Of a stretch of DNA of 64,000 bases, positions 25,345-34,517 are shown one piece after another. The notes beneath the pieces are model-generated. The model was not told the origin of the DNA and did not search any database. It saw nothing but the letters and a program-made list of their open reading frames with translations. The DNA is taken from positions 1-64,000 of the forward strand of contig CAVSZE010000002.1 of NCBI GenBank assembly GCA_963732375.1. Reading direction: 5' to 3'. The DNA comes from RPQJ01 sp963732375 (GTDB lineage: Bacteria > Pseudomonadota > Gammaproteobacteria > Steroidobacterales > Steroidobacteraceae). Each line of letters opens with the position of its first letter. Position 1 is the stretch's first letter. The position numbers and the translations under genes were made by a program.

Positions 25345-26907
25345 GTGAATACAACCATCCGGCGCGCACTCATCAGTGTCTCGAGCAAGGAAGGCCTGCT
25401 CGACTTCGCGCGCGCGCTTCGCGACCGGGGTGTCGGCATCGTCTCGACCGGCGGCACCGCGTCGCTGCTGCGGGCGAACGGCGTCGAGGTGGACGACGTG
25501 TCATCGGTCACCGGATTTCCGGAGATCATGGACGGGCGCGTCAAGACGCTGCATCCCCGCATACACGGCGGGCTGCTGGGGCGCCTCGGCACCGACGACG
25601 CGGTGATGGCCGAGCATGGTATCGAGGCCATCGACCTCGTTGCGGTCAATCTCTATCCGTTCGCAGCAACGATCGCCCGGCCCGGCTGCACGTTCGAGGA
25701 TGCAGTCGAGAACATCGACATCGGCGGCCCTGCGATGGTGCGCGCCTCGGCAAAGAACCACGAGCGTGTCACCGTCATCGTGGACCCGCTCGATTACGGC
25801 ACGGTGCTCGCGGAGCTCGATCGGGGCGGCGGTTCGGTCTCGGCCGAAACCCGCCTGCGGCTCGCGACCAAGGCGTTCGCGCACACGGCGCAGTACGACG
25901 CGGCGGTCGCCTCGTACCTCGGACAGGCCGCGCGCCATTCGACCGGCGATTTTCCCGACCTGCTCGCGCTGCAGTTCCGCAAGCGGCTGGACCTGCGATA
26001 CGGGGAAAACCCGCACCAGCAGGCGGCGTTCTATGCCGCGGCGGACGCGCAGGGCGCGTCGGTCGGCTCCGCGTCGCAGCTGCAAGGCAAGGAACTGTCG
26101 TTCAACAACCTCGCTGACGCCGACACGGCCCTGGAGTGCGTACGGCAGTTCAACGCGCCCGCCTGCGTGATCGTAAAGCACGCGAATCCCTGCGGTGTCG
26201 CGGTTGGCGCGGACATCGGCCAGGCCTACGACCGCGCGTTCCGGACCGACCCTACCTCGGCATTCGGCGGCATCATCGCGTTCAACCGGCCGCTCGACGG
26301 TGCGACCACCCGCGCAATACTCGAACGGCAGTTCGTCGAGGTCATCGTGGCCCCCGAAGCCGATGCAGATGCCCGCGAGGCCTGCGCGAAGAAGGAAAAC
26401 GTGCGCCTGCTCGTCACCGGCGGCCTCGCCCCGAGCAACTCGCGTTTCGACATCCGCAGCGTCAACGGCGGGCTCCTGGTCCAGTCGCGCGACGAAGGCA
26501 TGGTCGCTGAAAGCGACCTGAAGGTAGTGACGAAGCGTGCGCCGACGCCGGCGGAACTGGCCGATCTCAAATTCGCCTGGCAGGTCTGCAAGTACGTGAA
26601 GTCGAACGCCATCATCTACGCAAAGGACCGCACGACCGTGGGCATCGGCGCGGGCCAGATGAGCCGCGTAGTCTCGAGCCGGATCGCCGCCATGAAGGCG
26701 GGCGACGAAGGCCTCGATCCAACCGGCTCGGTGATGGCGTCCGACGCGTTTTTCCCGTTCCGCGACGGCCTCGACGCGGCTGCGGAGCATGGCATCGTCG
26801 CCGTAATCCAGCCGGGCGGGTCGAAGCGCGACCCGGAGGTCATCGCGGCCGCCGACGAGCATGGCATCGCGATGGTGTTCACGGGCATGCGGCATTTCAG
26901 GCACTGA
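25345..26907 (+). CDS. purH: Bifunctional AICAR transformylase/IMP cyclohydrolase
   Basis: 520 residues. PurH performs the last two steps of IMP synthesis. N-terminal cyclohydrolase domain: RRALISVSSKEGLLDFARAL, STGGTASLLRANG, GRVKTLHPRIHGGLLGR. C-terminal transformylase: YGENPHQQAAFYA, CVIVKHANPCGVAVG (catalytic Lys-His) and KSNAIIYAKDRTTVGIGAGQ. Start codon is GTG. Followed after 20 bp by a cluster of GGGGACATTC repeats and then purD, so purH and purD remain in order but are separated by the repeats. Confidence 0.97.
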   Translation: MNTTIRRALISVSSKEGLLDFARALRDRGVGIVSTGGTASLLRANGVEVDDVSSVTGFPEIMDGRVKTLHPRIHGGLLGRLGTDDAVMAEHGIEAIDLVAVNLYPFAATIARPGCTFEDAVENIDIGGPAMVRASAKNHERVTVIVDPLDYGTVLAELDRGGGSVSAETRLRLATKAFAHTAQYDAAVASYLGQAARHSTGDFPDLLALQFRKRLDLRYGENPHQQAAFYAAADAQGASVGSASQLQGKELSFNNLADADTALECVRQFNAPACVIVKHANPCGVAVGADIGQAYDRAFRTDPTSAFGGIIAFNRPLDGATTRAILERQFVEVIVAPEADADAREACAKKENVRLLVTGGLAPSNSRFDIRSVNGGLLVQSRDEGMVAESDLKVVTKRAPTPAELADLKFAWQVCKYVKSNAIIYAKDRTTVGIGAGQMSRVVSSRIAAMKAGDEGLDPTGSVMASDAFFPFRDGLDAAAEHGIVAVIQPGGSKRDPEVIAAADEHGIAMVFTGMRHFRH

Positions 26908-26911
26908 GGGA

Positions 26912-26988
26912 GGGGACATTCGAGCCAGGGGACATTCTCCTTTTCCCTGGTGGAAAAGGAGAATGTCCCCGTAAGAAAGAATGTCCCC
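26912..26988. repeat. GGGGACATTC repeat cluster between purH and purD
   Basis: A partial direct copy (26912-26920), a full direct copy (26928-26944), a full inverted copy (26954-26970) and a partial inverted copy (26977-26988). The middle pair forms a 17-bp stem around a 9-nt loop. The cluster fills the whole purH-purD intergenic space and ends eight bases before the purD ATG, where a ribosome-binding site would be expected. Confidence 0.85.
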
Positions 26989-26995
26989 TGGTTTC

Positions 26996-28273
26996 ATGAA
27001 AGTACTCATCATCGGTTCGGGCGGTCGCGAACACGCACTCGCCTGGAAGGCCGCACAGTCGCCGCGCGTTACGCAGGTGTTCGTCGCGCCGGGCAATGCC
27101 GGCACCGCGCTCGAGCCGCGGGTCAGGAACGTGGACGTCGCAGCGGACGACCTGCCCGGCCTGGTGCGTTTCGCGCTCGCGGAGAAGATCGATCTGACGA
27201 TCGTCGGTCCCGAGGGCCCGCTGGTGCAGGGCGTCAACGACGAGTTCTCCGCCGCGGGACTGCGCTGCTTCGGCCCGAGCCGCGAAGCCGCCCGTCTCGA
27301 GGGCTCCAAGGCCTACATGAAGGAATTCCTGAAGCGCCACTCGATACCGACTGCCGCTTACGCTACCTTCACGCGCGAGAGCTTTGATCCGACCTGGGTT
27401 CGCGCCCAGCGAGCTCCACTGGTGGTCAAGGCCGACGGTCTCGCCGCGGGCAAGGGCGTGGTGATCTGCCAGGATGTGAACGAGGCGGTGCAGACGGCCG
27501 AGGCCATGTTCACCGGGCGCTTCGGCGCCGCGGGCGCGACGATCGTCATCGAGGAATTCCTCGAGGGCGAGGAAGCGAGCTTCATCGCCATGGTGGATGG
27601 CACAAACGTGCTGCCGCTCGCCACCTCGCAGGACCACAAGCGCCGCGACGACGGCGACCTCGGGCCGAACACTGGCGGAATGGGCGCGTATTCGCCCGCG
27701 CCCGTGGTCACGGCCGAGGTGCACAAGCGCGCGATGCGCGAGGTGATGTGGCCAACGGTGCACGCGCTCGCCTCCGCCGGCACGCCCTATGTCGGCTTCC
27801 TGTATGCGGGCCTGATGATCGCCGCGGACGGCACGCCTAAAGTGCTCGAGTTCAATTGCCGCCTCGGCGATCCCGAGACGCAGCCGATCCTGGCGCGCAT
27901 GCGCTCCGACATCACCGAACTCTGCGATGCCGCGCTGGACGGACGGCTTGGAGAGGCGTCGGTGGACTGGGATCCGCGCGCAGCGGTCGGCGTCGTACTG
28001 GCCGCGGGCGGCTACCCGGACAGCGTCCGCAGGGGCGACGTGATCCACGGGCTCGATGCAGCCGCGAAATTGCCGGGCAAGGTGTTCCACGCGGCAACTA
28101 CGCTCGACGGCAGTTCGGTAGTGACCAGCGGCGGCCGCGTACTGTGCGCGGTAGGCCTGGGCGATGGCGTCAGGGCCGCGCAGCATCAGGCATACGACCT
28201 CGTCGCCGCGATCTGCTGGGACGGCATGCAGTACCGACGCGACATCGGTTACCGGGCGATCGCCCGCGAGTAG
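26996..28273 (+). CDS. purD: Phosphoribosylamine-glycine ligase
   Basis: 425 residues. PurD joins glycine to phosphoribosylamine with ATP (second step of purine synthesis). Seen: MKVLIIGSGGREHALAWKAA, DLTIVGPEGPLVQGV, the ATP-grasp segment PLVVKADGLAAGKGVVICQ, DHKRRDDGDLGPNTGGMGAY, and VLEFNCRLGDPETQPIL. ATG 26996 gives the exact family N-terminus. An upstream in-frame ATG at 26981 lies inside the last repeat copy (ATGTCCCC) and would add MSPGF. No clear Shine-Dalgarno sequence is present because the repeats abut the gene. Confidence 0.96.
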   Translation: MKVLIIGSGGREHALAWKAAQSPRVTQVFVAPGNAGTALEPRVRNVDVAADDLPGLVRFALAEKIDLTIVGPEGPLVQGVNDEFSAAGLRCFGPSREAARLEGSKAYMKEFLKRHSIPTAAYATFTRESFDPTWVRAQRAPLVVKADGLAAGKGVVICQDVNEAVQTAEAMFTGRFGAAGATIVIEEFLEGEEASFIAMVDGTNVLPLATSQDHKRRDDGDLGPNTGGMGAYSPAPVVTAEVHKRAMREVMWPTVHALASAGTPYVGFLYAGLMIAADGTPKVLEFNCRLGDPETQPILARMRSDITELCDAALDGRLGEASVDWDPRAAVGVVLAAGGYPDSVRRGDVIHGLDAAAKLPGKVFHAATTLDGSSVVTSGGRVLCAVGLGDGVRAAQHQAYDLVAAICWDGMQYRRDIGYRAIARE

Positions 28274-28360
28274 TCTCTATCGTTTGATCCGGACGGTGCG
28301 AGATGCTGCTGATGTCCGCGATCGCCGAGGCGAGTGCCAGTGGCAGCGCCGCACCGATGC

Positions 28361-29257
28361 TTACGTTTCCGGTGAGGTAGGCGCCGGGCCGGCGGTCCGC
28401 CGCATCGACTCCCGGCGTATCAGGTAGAGCCCGGCGCCGACGACGACCGCGCCGCCGAGCAGCGTCGCCGCACCTGGCAGCACGTGCCAGATCGCGAAGT
28501 CGAGCACCACGCCCCAGACGAGTGCCGTGTACTCGAGCGGCGTCACGACCGCCACGGGTGCGTTCCTGAATGCCTCGGTGATCAAGTACTGCCCGAGCGC
28601 ACCCGCCAGGCCCAGGCCCACGAGCAAAGGCCAGTCCGGTTGCTGCAGCGGCCGCCAGCCCGGGATGGAGAGCAGCCCGGCACCAACGGCCAGCATCGAC
28701 ATCAACCAGAAGACCATGCTCTCGTTCGTGTCGGTTCGCGACAGCACCCGCAGCGTAATGACGGCGAGCGCGTAGCACAGCGCGGCCACCACTGCGGCCA
28801 GGCTGCCGACCGAGACCCAGTTGCCCCCCGCGGGCTTCAACATCAACAGCACGCCAGCGAGGCCGACCAGGATCGCGGCCCACCGGTGGAGACCCACCGT
28901 CTCGCCGAGCATCGGTACTGCCAGCGCCGCAACCACCAGCGGCGCGCACATGAAGATCGAATAGGTCGTCGCGAGCGAGGACTCGCGGACCGCGAATATG
29001 AAGCTGCCGAGCATCAGCACCGACAGCGCGCCGCGGAAAAGGTGCAGCTTCAGGTTCACGATCCGCAGGCGACTGGCGCGCCCGCGCAGCAGTATCGGCA
29101 GCAGCACGAACGGCAGCGAGGTGATGCCGCGCAGGAAGGCGACCTGCATCGGCGCGTAGTGCGCTGCCAGCACCTTCAGCAGCGCGTCCATGACCGAGAA
29201 CACGGCCACGGCCAGCAGCATCAGGACGATGCCCCTGAGGTTGTTGTTGGTTTGCAC
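28361..29257 (-). CDS. EamA-family (DMT) transporter, 298 aa
   Basis: Ten hydrophobic helices in two EamA repeats: LRGIVLMLLAVAVFSVMDAL then APMQVAFLRGITSLPFVLLP, and PLLVGLGLAGALGQYLITEA then TPLEYTALVWGVVLDFAIW. This is the S-adenosylmethionine/metabolite-carrier-like group of DMT permeases; the substrate cannot be told. Converges on purD across 87 bp in which I see nothing convincing. It lies 38 bp downstream of rho on the same strand. Confidence 0.85.
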   Translation of the reverse strand: MQTNNNLRGIVLMLLAVAVFSVMDALLKVLAAHYAPMQVAFLRGITSLPFVLLPILLRGRASRLRIVNLKLHLFRGALSVLMLGSFIFAVRESSLATTYSIFMCAPLVVAALAVPMLGETVGLHRWAAILVGLAGVLLMLKPAGGNWVSVGSLAAVVAALCYALAVITLRVLSRTDTNESMVFWLMSMLAVGAGLLSIPGWRPLQQPDWPLLVGLGLAGALGQYLITEAFRNAPVAVVTPLEYTALVWGVVLDFAIWHVLPGAATLLGGAVVVGAGLYLIRRESMRRTAGPAPTSPET

Positions 29258-29295
29258 GCGTCCCGCTCCCCGGCCGGCCGCAGCCGGCCCGCGGC

Positions 29296-30738
29296 TCAGC
29301 GCTTCATCAGGTCGAAGAACTCGCCGTTGGTCTTGGTGTCCCGCATCTTGTCGATGAGGAACTCCGCGGCCGCCAACTCATCCATCGGGTGCAGCAGCTT
29401 GCGGATGATCCAGATCTTGGCGAGCTCGTCCTGCGACGTGATCAACTCCTCGCGGCGGGTGCCCGAGCGGTTGATGTTGAACGCCGGGTAGACGCGCTTC
29501 TCGGCGATGCGGCGATCCAGGTGGATTTCGCTGTTACCGGTGCCCTTGAACTCTTCGTAGATCACGTCATCCATGCGCGAACCGGTGTCGATCAGCGCGG
29601 TCGCCATGATCGTCAGGCTGCCGCCCTCCTCGATGTTGCGCGCGGCACCGAAGAATCGCTTCGGCCGCTGCAGCGCGTTCGCGTCCACGCCGCCCGTCAG
29701 CACCTTGCCGGAGCTCGGCACCACGGTGTTGTAGGCGCGCGCCAGGCGCGTGATCGAGTCGAGCAGGATCACCACGTCCTTCTTGTGCTCCACCAGCCGC
29801 TTGGCCTTCTCGATGACCATCTCGGCCACCTGCACATGCCGGCTCGCGGGCTCGTCGAAGGTCGAGGAGACGACCTCGCCGCGCACCGTGCGCGACATCT
29901 CGGTGACTTCCTCGGGCCGCTCGTCGATGAGCAGCACGATCAGGTAGACCTCTGGGTGGTTGCCGGTGATCGAGTTGGCGATGTTCTGCAGCAGCATCGT
30001 CTTGCCGGCCTTCGGCGGGGAGACGATCAGCCCGCGCTGGCCCTTACCGAGCGGCGCGATCAGGTCGATCATGCGGGCCGTGAGGTCCTCGGTGCTGCCG
30101 GTGCCACGCTCGAGCTTGAGGCGGCGGGTCGGATGCAGCGGCGTGAGGTTCTCGAACAGCACCTTGCTGCGCGCGTTCTCGGGCGAGTCGAAATTGATCT
30201 GCCCGACCTTGAGCAGCGCGAAGTAGCGCTCGCCGTCCTTCGGCGGACGGATCAGCCCGGAAATCGAGTCACCGGTGCGCAGGTTGAAGCGCCGGATCTG
30301 GCTCGGGCTGATGTAGATGTCGTCCGGGCCCGCAAGATACGAACCCTCGGGCGAGCGCAGGAAGCCGAAGCCGTCCTGCAGGATCTCGAGCACGCCGTCG
30401 CCGTAGATGTCCTCGCCGTTCCTCGCGTGTGCCTTGAGGATCGCGAAGATGATGTCCTGCTTGCGCGAGCGCGCCAGGTTCTCCATCCCCATCTGCTCCG
30501 CCATCTTGAGCAGGTCGGGGATCGGCTTGTGCTTCAGCTCCGACAGGTTCATCGAGCGGCGGCTCGCCTCGAGCTCCGCCGGGCTGATGACGTCGAGATC
30601 GTCGGCATCCAGGAAATCTTCCGGCGGCAGCTCATCCTGTCGCGGTCCGCGGTTGCCATCGGCACCGCCGCCGCCTCCACCTCCTCGGCCACGTTTCCCG
30701 GGCCGGTTACGGCCCTGGTTGCCGAGGTAACCCCTCAC
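29296..30738 (-). CDS. rho: Transcription termination factor Rho with N-terminal extension
   Basis: Hexameric RNA helicase that ends transcription. Seen: MNLSELKHKPIPDLLKMAEQ (Rho N domain), cold-shock RNA-binding YGDGVLEILQDGFGFLRSPE, Walker A PPKAGKTMLLQNIA, Walker B VILLDSITRLARAYNTV, and the Q/R-loop RRIAEKRVYPAFNINRSGTR. From GTG 30738 it is 480 residues; the first 62 are a Gly/Arg-rich then acidic extension. That GTG overlaps the trxA stop (GTGA). ATG 30552 would give 418 residues, like E. coli. Extensions of this type are known in several proteobacterial Rho proteins. The body is certain, the start is not. Confidence 0.93.
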   Translation of the reverse strand: MRGYLGNQGRNRPGKRGRGGGGGGGADGNRGPRQDELPPEDFLDADDLDVISPAELEASRRSMNLSELKHKPIPDLLKMAEQMGMENLARSRKQDIIFAILKAHARNGEDIYGDGVLEILQDGFGFLRSPEGSYLAGPDDIYISPSQIRRFNLRTGDSISGLIRPPKDGERYFALLKVGQINFDSPENARSKVLFENLTPLHPTRRLKLERGTGSTEDLTARMIDLIAPLGKGQRGLIVSPPKAGKTMLLQNIANSITGNHPEVYLIVLLIDERPEEVTEMSRTVRGEVVSSTFDEPASRHVQVAEMVIEKAKRLVEHKKDVVILLDSITRLARAYNTVVPSSGKVLTGGVDANALQRPKRFFGAARNIEEGGSLTIMATALIDTGSRMDDVIYEEFKGTGNSEIHLDRRIAEKRVYPAFNINRSGTRREELITSQDELAKIWIIRKLLHPMDELAAAEFLIDKMRDTKTNGEFFDLMKR

Positions 30739-31061
30739 AGTTTGCTGTCCAGAAAAGCCGCGACGTCCGCCTTGCGGACGGCCCCGATCTTCTGACCTTC
30801 CGCCTGGCCGTTCTTGAACAGGATCAGAGTTGGGATGCCGCGGACGCTGAAACGCATTGGCGTCTTCGGGTTGTCGTCCACGTTCATCTTGGCGATCGTC
30901 ACCTTGCCCGCGTACTCCGTCGCGATTTCGTCGAGCATCGGGGCGATCATCTTGCATGGGCCGCACCACTCGGCCCAGAAGTCGAGAAGAACCGGGAGCG
31001 GTGCCTTGAGTACGTCCGTCTCGAAGTTCGAGTCGGTTACGTGGATGATCTGCTGGCTCAC
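30735..31061 (-). CDS. trxA: Thioredoxin 1
   Basis: 108 residues. Cytoplasmic protein-disulfide reductase and electron donor to DsbD. Seen: VLLDFWAEWCGPCKMIAPML with the WCGPC active site, and FSVRGIPTLILFKNGQ with the cis-Pro. GTG start at 31061, eight to nine bases after a GGAGGT site. Followed directly by rho (overlap GTGA), and divergent from rhlB, the same arrangement as in E. coli. Confidence 0.97.
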   Translation of the reverse strand: MSQQIIHVTDSNFETDVLKAPLPVLLDFWAEWCGPCKMIAPMLDEIATEYAGKVTIAKMNVDDNPKTPMRFSVRGIPTLILFKNGQAEGQKIGAVRKADVAAFLDSKL

Positions 31062-31251
31062 CAGAGACTACCTCCGCTGGTGTTTCGTTGGTTGGTATGG
31101 ATGGGTCGGTCAAAGGGGTGTCTTGTTGTGTTGTTGTGTTGGCAGGAGCCGGCGCCTGAGTTATCGAGTGACGGCGCGATCTGCGTGAGGCAAACTATCG
31201 GGATTGCTGGCTGTACACGAAATTCTGGATTCCCGCTGCACCTGGCATGAG

Positions 31252-31276
31252 CGCCGGTCCCCCAGGGGGTCCGGCG
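31252..31276. other. Inverted repeat in the trxA-rho / rhlB intergenic region
   Basis: CGCCGG (31252-31257) pairs with CCGGCG (31271-31276), with further C4/G4 pairing inside. It is the only clear structure in the 321-bp divergent stretch 31062-31382. That stretch must also hold the promoters of both operons, but I could not pick a convincing -35/-10 pair. The hairpin could lie in the leader of either transcript. Confidence 0.35.
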
Positions 31277-31382
31277 AGCCGGCTTCGCTACTTGCGGGAG
31301 CGGACTGTTAGCCGCGGGTCGGACACTATTTGAACCCGCTTTGCACCAATTTGCAAGACCACAATCAACGACACTGGACCCG

Positions 31383-32939
31383 ATGGCCGACGCACACCTG
31401 ACCGACGTCTCATTCTCCAACCTTCACCTGCCGGAGTCCCTGGCCCGCGGAATCGCCGATGCCGGCTTCGAGCGCTGCACGCCGATCCAGGCCCAGACGC
31501 TGCCCCGCGCGCTCGCGGGATGCGACGTGGCAGGCCAGGCCCAGACGGGCACCGGCAAGACGGCGGCGTTCCTCGTCGCACTGTACTCGCGGCTGCTGCG
31601 TACCGAAGTGCCGCCGACCCGCAAGGTGAACGCCCCACTTGCGTTGATCATCGCGCCGACCCGCGAGCTCGCGGTGCAGATCCACCACGACGCGGAGATC
31701 CTCGGGCAGTACACGGGCCTCAGGAACTGCCTCGCCTTCGGCGGAGTCGACTACGAGAAACAGCGCCGCGACCTCGAGGAAGGCGTGGACGTCCTGATCG
31801 GCACGCCAGGCCGCCTGATCGACTTCTACAAGCAGCACGTGTTCGACCTGCGCTCGGTCCAGGTGCTGGTGCTCGACGAGGCCGACCGCATGTTCGACCT
31901 CGGCTTCATCGCCGACATCCGCTACATCATGCGGCGCCTGCCACCGCCGGACCAGCGGCTGAACCTGCTGTTCTCCGCGACGCTTGCGCAGCGCGTGCTC
32001 GAACTCGCCTACGAGCACATGAACGACCCCGAACTCGTGCGCATCGAGCCGGACAAGATGACCGTGGACCAGGTGCGCCAGGTGATCTATTTCCCGTCGA
32101 TGGATGAAAAGCCGCGACTGCTGGTCGGGTTGCTTCGCAAGATGGACCCGCATCGCACGATGGTCTTCGTCAACACCCGGCGCGGTGCCGAGGAACTCGA
32201 GGGGCTGCTGCGCGCCAACGGCTTCAACGCCGAGGCGATTTCGGGCGACGTCCCGCAACGCAAGCGCATGCGCATGCTCGCCGATTTCCACAGTGGAGAT
32301 CTCGCGATCCTGATCGGGACCGACGTGGCGTCACGCGGCCTGCACATCCCGGACGTGAGCCACATCTTCAACTACGACATGCCGCAGGATCCCGAGGACT
32401 ACGTGCACCGCATCGGCCGCACCGCGCGCGCGGGCGCCGAGGGCGACGCGATCAGCCTCGGCTGCGAGGACTTCGTGCAGTCGCTGCCGGACATCGAGGG
32501 CTACATCGGCCGCAGCCTGCCGCGTGCGGCAGTGACCGAGGACCTGCTCGCCGAGATCACCGTGCCGTTTCGCGAACGCCGCCGCTTCGGCGGACCGGGC
32601 GGCTCGCGAGGCGGTCCCGGCGGCGGGCGCGGGCGTAGCGGCGGTGGCGGTGGCGGCCGGGGTGGCAGTGGCGGCGGCGGCCGAAGTGACGGACGTCGTG
32701 GGCCTCCGCGGGACGGCATGCGCAGCGACAGCCGCCCGTCCGACCGTGCGCCGCCGGCCCGGACCAGCGCGCCGCCGGCAGCTCCGGCCGCTGCGCCCGC
32801 CGAATCCGGCAAACCCGCCCAACAGGCTGGAGAAGGCGGCGAGCCGCGCAAGCGTCGTCGCAGGCGACGCGGTGGCGGCACGCCACCGGCGGGCGGTGGA
32901 GGCGGCCCGACCACGCCGCCGGGCCCATCCGACAACTGA
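31383..32939 (+). CDS. rhlB: DEAD-box RNA helicase RhlB
   Basis: 518 residues. RhlB unwinds structured RNA for the RNA degradosome. Seen in order: Q motif CTPIQAQTLPRAL; motif I AQTGTGKTAAF; Ia PTRELAVQ; Ib GTPGRLIDF; II DEADRMFDLGF; III SAT; V GTDVASRGLHIPDVSH; VI HRIGRTARAG. The C-terminal 110 residues are a Gly/Arg-rich then Pro/Ala/Arg-rich tail typical of RNA binding and RNase E contact. Synteny with trxA-rho supports the name RhlB over other DEAD-box paralogues. Confidence 0.93.
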   Translation: MADAHLTDVSFSNLHLPESLARGIADAGFERCTPIQAQTLPRALAGCDVAGQAQTGTGKTAAFLVALYSRLLRTEVPPTRKVNAPLALIIAPTRELAVQIHHDAEILGQYTGLRNCLAFGGVDYEKQRRDLEEGVDVLIGTPGRLIDFYKQHVFDLRSVQVLVLDEADRMFDLGFIADIRYIMRRLPPPDQRLNLLFSATLAQRVLELAYEHMNDPELVRIEPDKMTVDQVRQVIYFPSMDEKPRLLVGLLRKMDPHRTMVFVNTRRGAEELEGLLRANGFNAEAISGDVPQRKRMRMLADFHSGDLAILIGTDVASRGLHIPDVSHIFNYDMPQDPEDYVHRIGRTARAGAEGDAISLGCEDFVQSLPDIEGYIGRSLPRAAVTEDLLAEITVPFRERRRFGGPGGSRGGPGGGRGRSGGGGGGRGGSGGGGRSDGRRGPPRDGMRSDSRPSDRAPPARTSAPPAAPAAAPAESGKPAQQAGEGGEPRKRRRRRRGGGTPPAGGGGGPTTPPGPSDN

Positions 32940-32957
32940 TCCGGTTGGCCGACGCCG

Positions 32958-33659
32958 TTACGGGACCAGGTCGGCCAGGCGCTCAATGCCCGTGAAGCCA
33001 GGCGCCTCGGCGCGTCCGGGCTGGGTCGAGTCGGGCTGCAATACCTGGTAGATCCAGCGCACCCCTGCCGTCCGTGCGGCTGAAAGAACCGCGACACTGT
33101 CGTCCACGAACAGCGTCGAGCCCGGCACGACGCCGTGGTCCAGCGCAAGCCGCTGCCAGAATTCCGGCGATTCCTTCGGTACCCCGAATTCGTGCGAAGA
33201 GACGAGTTCGTCGAAGTGCCTCTCGAGCCCGGTCTCCGCGTTCTTTATGCCGAGGCTGATCGGGTGCGCGTTGGTCGTGAGCAGGACCCGCAGGCCGCGC
33301 GCGCGCAGCCTGTCGAGGAAGTCGACAACCCCCGGCAGGTAACGGATGTGGCTTCGCATCTCGTGCTTGAGCCCGGCCACGTCGAAGCCGAGTTCCTCGC
33401 TCCAGTGGTCTATGCAGTACCAGTCGAGCGTGCCGTGTTTCGCATCGAAGCGCGGCTTCAGGTTCGCCAGGGATTCTCGCGCGTCGAGTCCGCGCGCCTC
33501 GCCCCAGCGCTGTGGCAGGACCTCAAGCCAGAACAGGTTGTCGAAACGCAGGTCGAGCACCGTGCCGTCCATGTCCAGGCACACGGTCTCGACCCCGGAC
33601 CAGTCGGGCGGGATTGCAGAACGGCTGCTCGATGCTGCTTGCACGATGCTGAAAGGCAC
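32958..33659 (-). CDS. yrfG: GMP/IMP nucleotidase YrfG (HAD family)
   Basis: 233 residues. HAD phosphatase with motif I LDMDGTVLDLRFDN, motif II LLTTNAHPI, motif III near VPKESPEFW and motif IV STLFVDDSVAV. The insert GTLDWYCIDHWSEELG is typical of YrfG, which in E. coli dephosphorylates GMP and IMP. Convergent with rhlB and divergent from cysQ. Confidence 0.9.
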   Translation of the reverse strand: MPFSIVQAASSSRSAIPPDWSGVETVCLDMDGTVLDLRFDNLFWLEVLPQRWGEARGLDARESLANLKPRFDAKHGTLDWYCIDHWSEELGFDVAGLKHEMRSHIRYLPGVVDFLDRLRARGLRVLLTTNAHPISLGIKNAETGLERHFDELVSSHEFGVPKESPEFWQRLALDHGVVPGSTLFVDDSVAVLSAARTAGVRWIYQVLQPDSTQPGRAEAPGFTGIERLADLVP

Positions 33660-33716
33660 CGGATGGCTGACGGGTCGCTATCATACGGCCGCACTGAACC
33701 GTACTGGAGCCCCTGC

Positions 33717-34514
33717 ATGGCATCCGATCCCGCCGAACTGCTGCCCGAAGTCCTCGACGCCGTCGCCGCCGCGTCCACCGCGATTCTCGAGGTCTACGCT
33801 TCGGCGCTCACCGTCGAGTACAAGGCAGACGACTCGCCGATCACCCGCGCCGACCGGGCCGCGCACGAGATCCTCGCCGCCCGCCTCGCGTCACTGACGC
33901 CCGGGATTCCAGTGCTGTCCGAGGAGGCCGAGGACGCGCATGCATTCGAGGCGCGACGCCACTGGCGTGAGCTCTGGCTGGTGGACCCGCTCGACGGCAC
34001 GCGCGAATTCATCGGGCGTAACGGCGAGTTCACGGTCAACGTGGCGCTGGTCAGGAATCACGAGCCGGTGCTCGGCGTGGTCGCGGCCCCGGCGCTTGGC
34101 AAGACCTATTTCGCGGCACGGGGACATGGCGCCTTCCGCTCCGACGGCAGGTCGGCGCCGACGCCGATACACACGCGATCGGCGGCAGATCCGCTGGTCG
34201 TGGTCGGCAGCCGCTCGCACCGCGGCGACTCGCTCGACAGCCTGCTGGCGAAGCTCGGTCCGCACGAACTGCGCCCGACGGGCAGCGCCCTCAAGTTCTG
34301 CCTGGTCGCCGAAGGCACCGCGGACTTCTACCCGCGGCTCGGCCTGACGTCCGAATGGGACACCGCCGCCGCCCAGGCGGTGCTGGAGGTGGCAGGCGGC
34401 GCGGTGACGAGGCTGGACGGCACGCCGCTGCGCTACAACCAGCGCGACACGCTGCTCAACCCGCATTTCATCGCGTACGGCGACCCGACGCGCGACTGGC
34501 CGGCGCTGTTCTGA
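33717..34514 (+). CDS. cysQ: 3'(2'),5'-bisphosphate nucleotidase CysQ
   Basis: 265 residues. Hydrolyses phosphoadenosine phosphate (PAP) to AMP, relieving a toxic by-product of sulfate assimilation. Inositol-monophosphatase fold with metal motifs: YKADDSPITRADRAAH, LSEEAED, and WLVDPLDGTREFIGRNGEFT; the C-terminal motif is TSEWDTAAAQAVLEVAGG. ATG 33717 gives the family N-terminus. First of a plus-strand run with the DUF3301 gene 3 bp downstream. Confidence 0.94.
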   Translation: MASDPAELLPEVLDAVAAASTAILEVYASALTVEYKADDSPITRADRAAHEILAARLASLTPGIPVLSEEAEDAHAFEARRHWRELWLVDPLDGTREFIGRNGEFTVNVALVRNHEPVLGVVAAPALGKTYFAARGHGAFRSDGRSAPTPIHTRSAADPLVVVGSRSHRGDSLDSLLAKLGPHELRPTGSALKFCLVAEGTADFYPRLGLTSEWDTAAAQAVLEVAGGAVTRLDGTPLRYNQRDTLLNPHFIAYGDPTRDWPALF

Positions 34515-34517
34515 CCG

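Noticed and set aside
28170..28949. A 259-codon minus-strand frame overlapping purD and the DMT gene
   Set aside because: Most of it is out of frame with the DMT transporter, which has clear helices; a short plausible stretch near 28300-28380 is not enough to call a gene.
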